Below, in pieces: positions 27,101-36,318 of a DNA stretch of 62,688 nt. The stretch is taken from the NCBI GenBank assembly GCA_963747735.1, contig CAVVGE010000022.1, forward strand, positions 1-62,688. Direction: 5' to 3'. The stretch's first letter is position 1; the number at the start of each line of letters is the position of its first letter. The notes beneath the pieces were generated by a model that was given only the letters and a program-made list of their open reading frames with translations, was not told the origin of the DNA and ran no database searches. Source of the stretch: AP-15 sp963747735 (lineage in GTDB: Bacteria > Pseudomonadota > Alphaproteobacteria > ATCC43930 > CGMCC-115725). The position numbers and the translations under genes were made by a program.

Positions 27101-28333
27101 TCAGTTTTTGTGCCAGTCGAGGGTGACCTGGCGGCCGTTGCGAAAGCCGCCCGAGGCTTCGATTTGCCGGTTGCGCAAGGCGCCGAGCAGATCGGCTGCG
27201 GCAAAACGCGCGCCGTTCGCGCGTTTTGCGTGCATATGGATGACGACGTCGCCCGAGCGCGAGATGTCGCCCCGGAGATACACCGTGACCCCGCGCTCGC
27301 GGCCGGGCCACTCTCCGGAAATCTTGTCGTGCGCGACAACGGCCTGGGCGCGATAGCAACGGGCCGGCTCGGCGGCGATTGCGCCATAGCAGATGCGGCC
27401 GCCGTAAATGCCGCTCGTGTCGATTGCGGCCACCAGCGCGGCGGCGGGCGGCGATGCGGACGGAGGTGGCGCTGAAGGCGCGGGCGCCGCCGGCATTCGC
27501 TCGACCAGAGGCGGTGCGGCGCGCGGGGGTGGCGTAGCCGGCGACAACGCGGCCAGGGCTTTTTTGCGCTCGGCTTCGGCTCGGGCCCGCGTCTCGGCGA
27601 CCTGGCGCGCCTCGGCCCGCGCCTTCTCGGCCGCCGATCGGGCCTCGCTCTGCCGATGCTCGGAATAGGCCCAGATGGCGCCGCCGCCGGCCGCCAGCAG
27701 CAATGCCGCCGCCAAGACCGGCCACAGCGGCCAGCCGCGCCGCATTCCGGCGCGGCGCGGCGCGGGCGCGGGCAGTGGCCCCAGCCCTTCGGCCCCGTCG
27801 ATCGCAAAGGTGCGCACCGCCTGCGGGATGTTCTTGTAGCTGAGGTCGCCGAGCGGCTTGAACGACAGCGACAATTTGTTGCGGATCTGGTCGTAGACGC
27901 TGCCGGAAATGCAGATGCCGCCGGGCTCTGCCGCTCCCTGCAGCCGGGCGGCGAGGTTGACCCCGTCGCCGAGCAGGTCGCTGCCCTGCACCATGACATC
28001 GCCGAGATTGACGCCGATGCGGAACCTGACTTGGCGGTCTTCGGGCAGATGGTCGTTGCGGGTGCGCAACGCCGCCTGGATTTCGGTGGCGCAGCGCACC
28101 GCCTCGACGGCGCTGCCGAACTCGGCCAGGATCGCGTCACCGGCGGTGTTGAAGACGCGCCCGCGATGCATTGCGACGAGCTGCTCGAACACCTCCTTGT
28201 GGCCGCGGAAGGTGCGCAAGGTGGTTTCTTCGTCCTCGGCCATCAGCCGGCTGTAGGCGGCGACATCCGCCGACAGGATCGTCGCCAGCCGCCGTTCGAG
28301 GCCGCCGCCCTCCGGGTTGTCAGCGTCGTCCAT
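27101..28333 (-). CDS. Class III adenylate/guanylate cyclase with transmembrane helix and C-terminal beta-domain
   Basis: 410 residues. The cyclase domain is N-terminal and cytosolic: metal-binding D23 (LSADVAAYS) and D66 (NTAGDAILAEF), with N126/R130 in GVNLAAR for transition-state contacts. A transmembrane helix spans about 202-222, followed by an alanine/proline-rich linker. The last ~105 residues, with GRICYGAIAAEPARCYRAQA and the end RNGRQVTLDWHKN, form a presumably periplasmic domain with two conserved-looking cysteines. Having the catalytic part first and a periplasmic domain last is the reverse of most receptor cyclases. It lies 8 bases after ribF. Confidence 0.87.
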   Translation of the reverse strand: MDDADNPEGGGLERRLATILSADVAAYSRLMAEDEETTLRTFRGHKEVFEQLVAMHRGRVFNTAGDAILAEFGSAVEAVRCATEIQAALRTRNDHLPEDRQVRFRIGVNLGDVMVQGSDLLGDGVNLAARLQGAAEPGGICISGSVYDQIRNKLSLSFKPLGDLSYKNIPQAVRTFAIDGAEGLGPLPAPAPRRAGMRRGWPLWPVLAAALLLAAGGGAIWAYSEHRQSEARSAAEKARAEARQVAETRARAEAERKKALAALSPATPPPRAAPPLVERMPAAPAPSAPPPSASPPAAALVAAIDTSGIYGGRICYGAIAAEPARCYRAQAVVAHDKISGEWPGRERGVTVYLRGDISRSGDVVIHMHAKRANGARFAAADLLGALRNRQIEASGGFRNGRQVTLDWHKN

Positions 28334-28341
28334 GCGGTCTC

Positions 28342-29301
28342 TCAGCCGGGGGTGGCGGCGAGGATTTGGCGGGCACGGGCGGCGTCTTCGGCGATCTGCG
28401 CCTTGAGCGCATCGAGGCCGGAGAATTTGCGCTCGGGGCGGATGAACTCGATCAAGGCCACGCGCAGGTGGCGGCCGTAGAGGTCGGCGTCGGTGTCGAA
28501 GAGATGGGCTTCGAGCCGCGGCTCGGGGGTGCCGACGGTCGGGCGCAAGCCGAGATTGGCGACCCCATCCACGGTGCGGCCGGCGAGCGGGTCGTCGGGG
28601 CCGTCGCCCGAAACCCGCACCGCGTAAACCCCAAAGGCCGGGCGCAAGTAATCTTCGAGACCGAGATTGGCGGTCGGGAAGCCGATCGTGCGCCCGCGCC
28701 GGTCGCCGGCGGCAACGCGTCCGTCGATCTCCCAAAAGCGGCCGAGGAGCGAGGCCGCCTCGCGCGGCTTTCCGGCCTTCAACAATTCGCGGATATGGGT
28801 CGCGGAATAGACGGCCGCGTCGGCGCCGCGCACCGGTTCGAGGATGCTGACGGCAAAACCGTGGCCCGGCCCCGCTTCGCGCAGCAGCTCGGGCGTGCCG
28901 CGCCGGCGGTTGCCGAAGGTGCAGTCCCAGCCGACGACGACATGAGCGGCGCCGATCGCACGCACGATGATGTCGGCAATAAAATCCTCGGCGCTCTTGG
29001 CGGCAAAGCCGAGATCGAAATGCTTGACAAAAAGGAGATCGACGCCGAGCCGCGCCAATTCGCGCTCCTTGACGCGAAAGGGTGTCAGCCGGAACGGCTC
29101 GGTCCCCGGAAAAAAGACGCTGCGCGGATGCGGCTCGAAGGTCAGCACCGCGGTCGGCCGGCCCTGCCCGCGGCCGAGCTCGCGCGCCTCCCCGATCAGC
29201 GCCGCATGACCCTTGTGCAGCCCGTCGAAATTGCCCATCGCCAACACCGATGGGCGCGGATGGCTCGATCCCGGGCCGGGATGTCGGATGACGCGGATCA
29301 C
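28342..29301 (-). CDS. ribF: Bifunctional riboflavin kinase/FAD synthetase
   Basis: 319 residues from GTG 29301 (VIRVIRHPGPG); an upstream ATG at 29373 would add 24 unlikely residues. The FAD synthetase half has the nucleotidyl-transferase motif GNFDGLHKGH and the later YSATHIRELL. The riboflavin kinase half has GRTIGFPTANL and the FDTDADLYGRHLRVALIEFIR segment. It makes FMN and then FAD, consistent with the flavoenzymes in this window. It heads a two-gene unit with the cyclase. Confidence 0.93.
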   Translation of the reverse strand: MIRVIRHPGPGSSHPRPSVLAMGNFDGLHKGHAALIGEARELGRGQGRPTAVLTFEPHPRSVFFPGTEPFRLTPFRVKERELARLGVDLLFVKHFDLGFAAKSAEDFIADIIVRAIGAAHVVVGWDCTFGNRRRGTPELLREAGPGHGFAVSILEPVRGADAAVYSATHIRELLKAGKPREAASLLGRFWEIDGRVAAGDRRGRTIGFPTANLGLEDYLRPAFGVYAVRVSGDGPDDPLAGRTVDGVANLGLRPTVGTPEPRLEAHLFDTDADLYGRHLRVALIEFIRPERKFSGLDALKAQIAEDAARARQILAATPG

Positions 29302-29403
29302 GGGGACGGGCGCGGTGCAGCTTTGACAGGTTCCAGAGCACCGCGAAAATAGCGTGCCCCGTGCCGCGAGCATAGCGGCTCGCGCCAGCCGGCAGCGCAG
29401 CGC

Positions 29404-30285
29404 TTACAAATACGCGCGGATGAGCTCGCCCGCTTGGGCCAGGGCGCGGCGGCCGGCCGCGAGCTCTTGGTAAAACAGGTGCCAGGCGTGGATCATGTCG
29501 GGCCAGATTTCGAGCCGCACCATGACCCCGGCGGCACCGGCACGGCCGGCAAAGCGGACCGCATCGTCGAGCAGGGTCTCGGCCGAGCCGACCTGGATCG
29601 ACAGTGGCGGCAGGCCGCGGAGATCGGCATGGACCGGCGCGGCCAATGGCGAGCGCGGGTCGGCGCCGGCCAGATAAGAAGCGGCGAGCTCGCTCAGATA
29701 TGCCTTCTAGATCAGCGGGTCGGCAGCGGCCTTGGCCGTCATGCTGGCACCCGGCATTTCGAGATCGGTCCAGGGCGAAATGCACCAGGCGCAGGCCGGC
29801 AGCTTCTCCCCGCTGTCGCGCAACGAAACGAGCGTCGCGATCGTCAGCGCGCCGCCGGCGCTGTCGCCCGCAATCGCGACATGGCGCGGCTCGATCCCCT
29901 GCGCCAACAGATAGCGGTAGCCGGCGAGCGCGTCGTCGAGCGCGGCCGGGAACGGATGCTCCGGGGCGAGCCGATAGCCCAATGCGAGCGTCCGCGCCCG
30001 GCTCTCGCGGCCCGCCTGCGCCACCATGTGCCGGTGGCTTGCGAGCGAGCCCGAAACATAGCCACCGCCATGCAGATAGAGGATGACCCGCGTTGGGTCG
30101 GCGCCCGGCGTCGCGGTCCATTCGGCAGCGACCCCATTGGCGACGACGGCCTCGACCTGCACATCGGCCGGCAGCGGATAATGCGCGCAGAGCGCGTCGA
30201 GCCGCTGGCGCCGCTCGACGAGCCCCGCCGGCCGCGGCAACGCAGCCAGCAGCGCCCTGACCGCGGCGATCTCAGGATCGGCCAA
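29404..30285 (-). pseudogene. Alpha/beta hydrolase of the hormone-sensitive-lipase type, interrupted by an in-frame stop
   Basis: The first 192 residues (TTG 30285) carry the oxyanion motif HGGGYVSGS and the nucleophile motif GDSAGG. Translation then stops at TAG 29707-29709, and the same frame continues immediately with KAYLSELAASYLAGADPRSP and through VGSAETLLDDAV to the histidine region DMIHAWHLF at the true end, 29404. One CAG-to-TAG change explains it. Without read-through, the catalytic Asp and His are lost. It could be a recent nonsense mutation or a base-call error. Substrate would be a short acyl ester. Confidence 0.82.
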
Positions 30286-30319
30286 CGCTCTACCCGTCAG
30301 GAGCCGTTCTCATTCGCTG

Positions 30320-30442
30320 TCCCGGCCAAAGCCGGGACCCACCCCTTTTGGTCTCGGTCGGTTATTCAATCTGCTGCGACCGGCCAAGGAAAAGGGCGAA
30401 GGCGGAGCTTGAGAGCAGCGTGGGTCCCGGCCTTCGCCGGGA
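30320..30442. repeat. Intergenic palindromic repeat pair
   Basis: Two hairpins TCCCGGC-CAAA-GCCGGGA (30320-30337) and TCCCGGC-CTTC-GCCGGGA (30425-30442) face each other, and their inner flanks GCCGGGACCCA and TGGGTCCCGGC are inverted copies. This is the BIME-like arrangement of a REP element. It fills most of the 240-base gap between the esterase and the thiolase, where no gene is seen. Confidence 0.75.
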
Positions 30443-30525
30443 AACCCGAAGTCGTTTTCCCTATGATAAATGTGATGGCTCGCAGGCAAGCATGCGGATC
30501 CATTCGCCTGTTTCTAAGGCGCTCC

Positions 30526-31725
30526 TCACACCCGCTCGAGCACTGCGGCGATCCCCTGGCCGACGCCGACGCACATCGTGACGAGCGCGTAGCGGCCTTG
30601 GGTGCGCGCGAGCTGGCGCGCGGCGGTCAAGGCGATGCGCGGCCCCGAGGCGCCGAGCGGGTGGCCGACCGCGATGGCACCGCCATTCTGGTTGACCCGG
30701 CTGTCGTCGAACGGCAATTCGAGCCCGCGCAGGCAGGCCAATACCTGGGCGGCGAAGGCCTCGTTGATCTCGATCACGTCGATGTCGGCGAGGCTCAAGC
30801 CCGCGCGCGCCAACGCCTTTTTCGAGGCTTCGACCGGGCCGATCCCCATGATCCGCGGCGGCACGCCGGCGACCCCGCTCGAAACGACGCGCACCAATGG
30901 TGCCGCCCCGGCGGCCTCGCCCGCCTTGCGGCTCGCGACGATCATCGCCACCGCGCCGTCGTTGATGCCGGATGCGTTGCCGGCGGTCGTCACCCCGCCC
31001 TCCTGCAAGGGCCGCAACCGGGCAAGCGCTTCGAGGCTGGTCTGCGGGCGCGGGTGCTCGTCTTCGGCGACCGTGACCGGCCCGGCGCGGCCGCCCGGCA
31101 CCTCCACGGCCAAGATTTCGCCGGCGAAAAAGCCGTCGGCCTTGCCGGCGGCGTACTTCTTTTGCGAGGCCTCGGCAAAGACGTCGCAGGCTTCGCGCGT
31201 GATCTGATAGTCGCGCGCCAGATTGTCGGAGGTCTGCGGCATCGTGTCGGCGCCGAAATTCTTTTCGAGCCTGGGGTTGGCAAACCGCGCGCCGATCGTC
31301 GAATCGTAGATCCGGCCGTCGCGGCCGAACGCGGCCTCCGCTTTGTTCATGACAAAGGGGGCGCGGCTCATGCTCTCGACCCCGCCGGCGACAAAGGTGT
31401 CGCCCTCGCCGCAGGTGATCGCCTGCGCCGCCATGACGATGGCGTTGAGCCCGCTGCCGCAATTGCGCTGCAGGACCGAGCCCGCGACCTCGATCGGGAG
31501 CCCGGCGAGGAGACCCGCATGGCGGCCGACGCAGCGGCTGTCTTCGCCCGCCTGGTTGGCGCAGCCCACGACCACATCCTCGATTTTCGCCGGATCGAAC
31601 CGGCCCTTTTCGACGACGGCCGAGATGACCGCGGCCAGCATGTCGTCGGGCCGCATCCGGGCGAGCGCGCCGGCATGGCGTCCGAATGGTGTGCGCAGAC
31701 CGTTGTAGATATAGGCGTCGAGCAT
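30526..31725 (-). CDS. Acetyl-CoA C-acyltransferase (thiolase)
   Basis: 399 residues with the nucleophile C89 (QRNCGSGLNA), H355 (AVGHPLGASG), C385 (TMCVGVGQG) and the NEAF loop at 321-324. It cleaves 3-ketoacyl-CoA in fatty acid or 3-oxoadipyl-CoA degradation. The sequence leans to the PcaF/FadA-type degradative branch, but no pathway partners adjoin it. Starts at ATG 31725 with GGAGG upstream on the minus strand. Confidence 0.9.
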   Translation of the reverse strand: MLDAYIYNGLRTPFGRHAGALARMRPDDMLAAVISAVVEKGRFDPAKIEDVVVGCANQAGEDSRCVGRHAGLLAGLPIEVAGSVLQRNCGSGLNAIVMAAQAITCGEGDTFVAGGVESMSRAPFVMNKAEAAFGRDGRIYDSTIGARFANPRLEKNFGADTMPQTSDNLARDYQITREACDVFAEASQKKYAAGKADGFFAGEILAVEVPGGRAGPVTVAEDEHPRPQTSLEALARLRPLQEGGVTTAGNASGINDGAVAMIVASRKAGEAAGAAPLVRVVSSGVAGVPPRIMGIGPVEASKKALARAGLSLADIDVIEINEAFAAQVLACLRGLELPFDDSRVNQNGGAIAVGHPLGASGPRIALTAARQLARTQGRYALVTMCVGVGQGIAAVLERV

Positions 31726-31807
31726 CGGCGGGCTCCTCCTGGCGCCCCATCTCCGCGCGGCGGCGCGCCGCTGTCAAGCCTCCGGCAAGCGGCCGGGCGC
31801 GCGCATC

Positions 31808-32929
31808 TCAGCTCCCCGAGGCGCGGCGCGGGCGCGCAAGGGCCGCACCCGCCCACTCATCGGGGCGGGCGCGGCGGTATTGCGGCGGGTAGGCGGCGTC
31901 GGCCCCGAGCGCCTCGGCGGCGTGCCACACCCAGCGCGGGTCGTCGAGAAAGGCGCGGGCGAGCGCCACCCAATCGGCCTGGCCATCGGCGACGATCGCT
32001 TCCGCCTGACCCGGCGCGACGATCATCCCGACCGCCTGCACGGCGATGCCGCTTACCCGTTTGACTGCGGCAGCAAGCGGCACCTGATAGCCGGGTGAAA
32101 CCTCGGGACGCGCCTGCGGGCAGATCCCGCCCGACGACACGCAGACATAATCCACGCCGATTTCGCGCAGCTCGCGCGCGAAGATCCCGGCCTCCTGCGG
32201 GGTGATGCCGCCGGCGATCCAGTCCGACCCGGTGATGCGCATGCCGAGCGCCTTGTCGCGCGGCCACGCCGCGCGCACCGCCGCCGCCACTTCGAGCGGA
32301 AAGCGCATGCGGTTCTCGAGGCTGCCGCCCCAGCGGTCGCTGCGCCGGTTGGAAATCGGCGACAGAAAGCTGTGCAGCAGAAACCCGTGCGCCGCGAGCA
32401 GTTCGACGAGGTCGAAGCCGATCCGCAGCGCGCGCTTCGCGGCGTGCGCGTGCGCGTCGCGAATGCGGGCGAGCCCTGGTTCGTCGAGCGCCTCGGGCGC
32501 GGGCCAGCGGTCGTCGAACGGGACCGCGGACGGCGCCGCCGCCGTCCAGCCGCCAGCGGCGAGCGGCCCGCCACCCTCCCAGGGCAGCTTTGCCGACGCC
32601 TTGCGCCCGGCATGCGCCAGCTGGATGCCGATCCGCGCCGAGCCCCAGCGACGGCAGAGCGCGACAACCCGCGCCAGCGCCGCCTCGTCCGCGTCCGAAT
32701 AAAGCCCGAGACAGCCATGGGTGATGCGGCCCTGGGGCTCGACCGCGGTCTGTTCGACGACGACGAGGCCGGCACCCGACAACGCCAGCGAGCCCAGATG
32801 CTGCAGGTGCCAGTCGTTGGCCGACCCATCCTCGGCGCTGTACTGGCACATCGGCGATACCGCGATCCGGTTTGCCAACGTGATGCCGCCGAGAGCGATC
32901 GGTTCGAACAATTGGTTGGCTGGCGCCAT
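31808..32929 (-). CDS. NADH:flavin oxidoreductase, Old Yellow Enzyme family (YqjM-like)
   Basis: 373 residues from ATG 32929, with GAGGG upstream. The FMN-binding TIM barrel is recognised by VSPMCQYSAEDG (the cysteine tunes the flavin in YqjM-type enzymes), QLAHAGRKAS, and FLSPISNRRSDRWGGSLENR. It reduces activated C=C bonds of enones or xenobiotics using NAD(P)H. Positioned behind the thiolase with an 82-base gap. Confidence 0.9.
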   Translation of the reverse strand: MAPANQLFEPIALGGITLANRIAVSPMCQYSAEDGSANDWHLQHLGSLALSGAGLVVVEQTAVEPQGRITHGCLGLYSDADEAALARVVALCRRWGSARIGIQLAHAGRKASAKLPWEGGGPLAAGGWTAAAPSAVPFDDRWPAPEALDEPGLARIRDAHAHAAKRALRIGFDLVELLAAHGFLLHSFLSPISNRRSDRWGGSLENRMRFPLEVAAAVRAAWPRDKALGMRITGSDWIAGGITPQEAGIFARELREIGVDYVCVSSGGICPQARPEVSPGYQVPLAAAVKRVSGIAVQAVGMIVAPGQAEAIVADGQADWVALARAFLDDPRWVWHAAEALGADAAYPPQYRRARPDEWAGAALARPRRASGS

Positions 32930-33069
32930 AGTGTCCCTCGTTGGCTCGCCTCGTGCCGCCGTCGCCAAACGGTCGCCGGTCGCCGGCCGGGGAGCGGCCA
33001 AGTTGCCGCAGCCGAGCTGTGTGCTGTCAACAGCCCCGCCCGCGCTGCGCGCCGTGCTAATCTCGCCCG

Positions 33070-33801
33070 ATGCGGTCAGCGCGCGCCCGGTCGGATGGCC
33101 GTCTTCTGCTCCTCGCCGCGGTGACGGCCGCGTCGCTCGCGGGCCTGCTGCTGCTGCCGGTCATCCCGCAGGACCCGGCCTATCATCTGTTTGCCGACCG
33201 GCGCACCCTCCTTGGCATCCCCAATTTCTGGAACGTCGTCTCGAACCTTCCCTTTATTGCGGTGGGTGCGGCCGGGCTCGTGCGATTTCGCGGCAACGCA
33301 GCCGAGATTGTCCTGTTTTCCGGGTTTTTGCTGACCGGGATCGGCTCCTCCTATTACCATTGGGACCCGAATGACGGCACGCTGTTCTGGGACCGGCTGC
33401 CGATGACGTTGAGCTTTGCCGCGATCCTGGCGCTCGTCGTCGCGGAACGCGTCGGCGAGCGGGCCGGTGCGGTGGTGCTGTGGCCGATGCTGGCGATCGG
33501 TGTGGCGAGCCTCATGTGGTGGCGTTCGACCGATGATTTGCGCTTCTACTTCTGGGCGCAGTTTTTCCCCGGCCTGGCGCTGTTGGTGCTGTTCCTGCTG
33601 TATCCGCCGAAATATACCAAGTCATATTATTGGCTCGTCGCCGCGGCGTGGTATGCGCTCGCCAAAGTCTTCGAATTCAGCGATCACGCGGTTTATTCGC
33701 TGGGGCAAATCGTCAGCGGCCACACTCTGAAGCACCTGGCGGCGGCCGCGGCGTGCCTGGTGATCCTGCGCTACTTTCAATTGCGCCGCCCGCTCGCCTG
33801 A
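33070..33801 (+). CDS. Alkaline-ceramidase-like membrane protein (CREST superfamily)
   Basis: 243 residues with about seven hydrophobic segments. GIPNFWNVVSNLPFIAVG, SSYYHWDPND with DRLPMT, and the C-terminal HTLKHLAAA carry the Ser/His/Asp/His pattern that binds zinc in alkaline ceramidases. It would hydrolyse amide bonds in ceramide-like or other lipids within the membrane. Bacterial members are poorly studied; some Alphaproteobacteria make sphingolipids or meet host ones. Stands alone, divergent from the Old Yellow Enzyme gene. Confidence 0.75.
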   Translation: MRSARARSDGRLLLLAAVTAASLAGLLLLPVIPQDPAYHLFADRRTLLGIPNFWNVVSNLPFIAVGAAGLVRFRGNAAEIVLFSGFLLTGIGSSYYHWDPNDGTLFWDRLPMTLSFAAILALVVAERVGERAGAVVLWPMLAIGVASLMWWRSTDDLRFYFWAQFFPGLALLVLFLLYPPKYTKSYYWLVAAAWYALAKVFEFSDHAVYSLGQIVSGHTLKHLAAAAACLVILRYFQLRRPLA

Positions 33802-33848
33802 CGGCCGGCTGCCTCTGCGGAGCGACGTGCGGACGCGCCTCGGCGACG

Positions 33849-35195
33849 TCAATTCGCGGCAGGTTGGGAGGCCGCGCCGGCGGGCGTCGCGAGGCGGGCC
33901 AGCATCGACCGCACCGCATCGCGTTGCGCCCGGATATAACCGTAATAGAGCCGCTCGACGCGACGGAACGGGGTGCCACGCACGCTCGCCATCGTGTCGC
34001 GCCGCTCGTCGTAGCCGCCGAGGATCGCGTCATAGGCCTTGTCGTAATAATGCAGATTGGCGGCGAGATCGACAAAGCGTGGGTTGGACAGGATATCGAC
34101 CGCGCGCTGCGTCTTGCCCATCAGGAACGGCGATTGCAATGTGAACAGCCGAAATGTCGTGTCGTAGAGATCGTTGGGCGCGTGCACCGGCAGCGTCTTC
34201 ACCAATGCCCCAGGCTCGGTCGGCAGCCAATGAAATTCGTGAAACGCGTCGCGCATCGGCCCATCCGCCATGATTTCCCGGTAGGTGTCGATCGGGGCGG
34301 TCATCAGCCGTGCGAGATTGACGAATTCGTTGGCGGGGATCGCGAGATTGAAGATCTGCATGATCTTGATCGTGCGCACCGACAAGGGCGACCAGATGTT
34401 GGCGGCGGCGAGCGCGTTGCGCAGCGTGTGCATGCAGTTGTCGGCCCACACGCTCCAATGATAGTCGGCCTCGCCCTCGGCATATTCGCGGTTCTTGTCG
34501 TTCAAGAACGCGATGATCTGATCGAGCATCTGGGCGGTCACCGGCAGCCGCGCGCAAAACATCGAGCGCGCGAATTGCATCGCGAAATCGGTGCCGATGC
34601 CGTCGCGCTTCAGAAAGTCGCGCAGGTCGGTGTCGGATTGCGCGCCCGGATAGCGATGAAACGTCACGCCCTTGTAGATGCCCTGGTCGATGGCCGCCTC
34701 TTCGACGGCGTCGAATTGGCGCCGGGTCAGCCGCTCGCCGGGTGCCAGGTTGCCGTCGAAAAACAGCCGGTAGCCGGGTATCGCCACCCAATTGACGCTC
34801 TTGAACCAGCGGTTGACGCTGATCCCGGCGCCGTGCTCGGGGTCGTCGAGGCTCGGGTCGCCGCGACCCGGCAGCGCCGTAATTGCGGATAGGGCGCGCC
34901 GTCCTCTTTGCAGGCACCCTTGATGATACATGACGGCGTGGCCGGCGACCCCGCCCTCGCCGGTCAGCTTGGAGTGGAACTGGCTCCCGGCACAAAGCTC
35001 CACATAGTACGGAAACAACTTCTCGTAGGCGGCGTCCGGCCGGGTCTCGACGATGATGTGGCCGGGCTTCAGCAGCAGGCGGGCGAGGATCCCGTCGTCG
35101 CCGCAGCCGCTGAGCAAGCTCGCGAACGCGACGACGGCAAAGGCCAGCATCCGGCCGGGCGCCGTTCCGCGAAAGCGCAGACCGAACCGCTTCAT
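33849..35195 (-). CDS. Putative lipoprotein of unknown function, possible local frame disturbance
   Basis: 448 residues from ATG 35195, with GGAGACGAG upstream. The lipobox LLSGC (FASLLSGCGDDG) follows a hydrophobic signal, so the protein should be a membrane-anchored lipoprotein. The body has motifs such as ISVNRWFKSVNWVAIPGYRL and NCMHTLRNALAAA (a conserved-looking Asn-Cys-His) that may be enzymatic, but I do not recognise the family. At about 34850-34925 the given frame reads arginine-rich, while the -1 frame reads KGACKEDGAPYPQLRRC, which looks more protein-like. A compensating pair of indels is possible there. Confidence 0.65.
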   Translation of the reverse strand: MKRFGLRFRGTAPGRMLAFAVVAFASLLSGCGDDGILARLLLKPGHIIVETRPDAAYEKLFPYYVELCAGSQFHSKLTGEGGVAGHAVMYHQGCLQRGRRALSAITALPGRGDPSLDDPEHGAGISVNRWFKSVNWVAIPGYRLFFDGNLAPGERLTRRQFDAVEEAAIDQGIYKGVTFHRYPGAQSDTDLRDFLKRDGIGTDFAMQFARSMFCARLPVTAQMLDQIIAFLNDKNREYAEGEADYHWSVWADNCMHTLRNALAAANIWSPLSVRTIKIMQIFNLAIPANEFVNLARLMTAPIDTYREIMADGPMRDAFHEFHWLPTEPGALVKTLPVHAPNDLYDTTFRLFTLQSPFLMGKTQRAVDILSNPRFVDLAANLHYYDKAYDAILGGYDERRDTMASVRGTPFRRVERLYYGYIRAQRDAVRSMLARLATPAGAASQPAAN

Positions 35196-35349
35196 GCTGT
35201 CTCGTCTCCGCGGTGATTGGGGCCGCAAACAGGATTTACCGGTTTCGGCGCGCAAGCGGCCGTGCCATTTATCACATCGTCGTAGGATTGAAACCGTGGC
35301 CTGGCGGCAAGCAGGCCACCGCTGACGATTTCCGTGCCGAGGCCGTAGC

Positions 35350-36261
35350 ATGGACCACGATCACCACCGACACGAGCATGGCGAGATCGACTACGGGCGC
35401 GCCTTCGCGATCGGGATTGCGCTCAACCTCGCTTATGTCGCCGCCGAGGCAATAGCCGGCGTGTTGTCTCATTCGCTGGCCCTCTTGGCCGATGCCGGAC
35501 ACAATTTGAGCGATGTCCTGGGCCTCTCCCTTTCCTGGGGGGCGGCGGTGCTGAGCCGGCGCGGCCCCAGCGGCCGGTTCACCTATGGGCTGAAATCGAG
35601 CTCGATCCTCGCGGCGCTGACCAATGCCGTGATCCTCCTCATTGTGACCGGCGGCATCGCCTGGGAGGCGGTCTTGCGGTTTGCCGACCCGGTCGCGGTC
35701 GACAGCCGGGTCATGGTCTGGGTCGCGGTGGCGGGCATCGCAGTCAATGGCGGGACGGCGCTATTGTTCGCCTCGGGCAGCGCCCGCGACCTCAACGTCA
35801 AGAGCGCCTTTTTGCACATGGCTGGCGACGCGCTCGTCACCGCCGGTGTCGTCGTCGCCGGAATCCTGATCGCGGTGACCGGCTGGCTGTGGCTCGACCC
35901 GGCGGTGAGCCTTGTCGTCTCCGCGGTCATCGTGCTCGGCACCTGGGGGCTGCTGCGCAGCGCCATCGGACTGGCGCTGGCCGCGGTGCCGGACGGGGTG
36001 GACCCGGCTGCGGTGCGCGCGCACCTCTTGGCGCTCCCCGGCGTCACGGCGTTGCACGACCTGCACATCTGGGGCATGAGCACGACCGAGACGGCGCTGA
36101 CCTGCCACCTGGTCATGCCCGATGGGCACCCCGGCGACGCGGTCCTCAACACCCTCGCCGACCAGCTGCACGCCGGTTTCGGCATCGCCCATGCGACAAT
36201 CCAGATCGAGCTCGCCGACAGCGACGAAATCTGCGCGCTGACCCCCGAGCACGTCGTGTAG
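35350..36261 (+). CDS. Cation diffusion facilitator metal exporter (CzcD/ZitB-like)
   Basis: 303 residues. A histidine-rich N-terminus (DHDHHRHEHGEID), six transmembrane segments, and the metal site residues H..D in LLADAGHNLSDVLGL and H..D in FLHMAGDALVTAG define a Zn-type CDF protein. The C-terminal domain with LHDLHIWGMSTTETALTCHL dimerises and senses metal. It exchanges Zn(II) for protons at the inner membrane. Monocistronic, 56 bases before the YdaS-like gene. Confidence 0.93.
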   Translation: MDHDHHRHEHGEIDYGRAFAIGIALNLAYVAAEAIAGVLSHSLALLADAGHNLSDVLGLSLSWGAAVLSRRGPSGRFTYGLKSSSILAALTNAVILLIVTGGIAWEAVLRFADPVAVDSRVMVWVAVAGIAVNGGTALLFASGSARDLNVKSAFLHMAGDALVTAGVVVAGILIAVTGWLWLDPAVSLVVSAVIVLGTWGLLRSAIGLALAAVPDGVDPAAVRAHLLALPGVTALHDLHIWGMSTTETALTCHLVMPDGHPGDAVLNTLADQLHAGFGIAHATIQIELADSDEICALTPEHVV

Positions 36262-36318
36262 CATTTTCGCCGTGTCCGGCGCCTTGACAGAGACCGTTGG
36301 CCACACCGACATGCTCCC

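Noticed and set aside
29434..32064. 876-codon plus-strand frame across the esterase and thiolase
   Set aside because: Pure antisense read-through typical of GC-rich DNA; no start signal, no motif.
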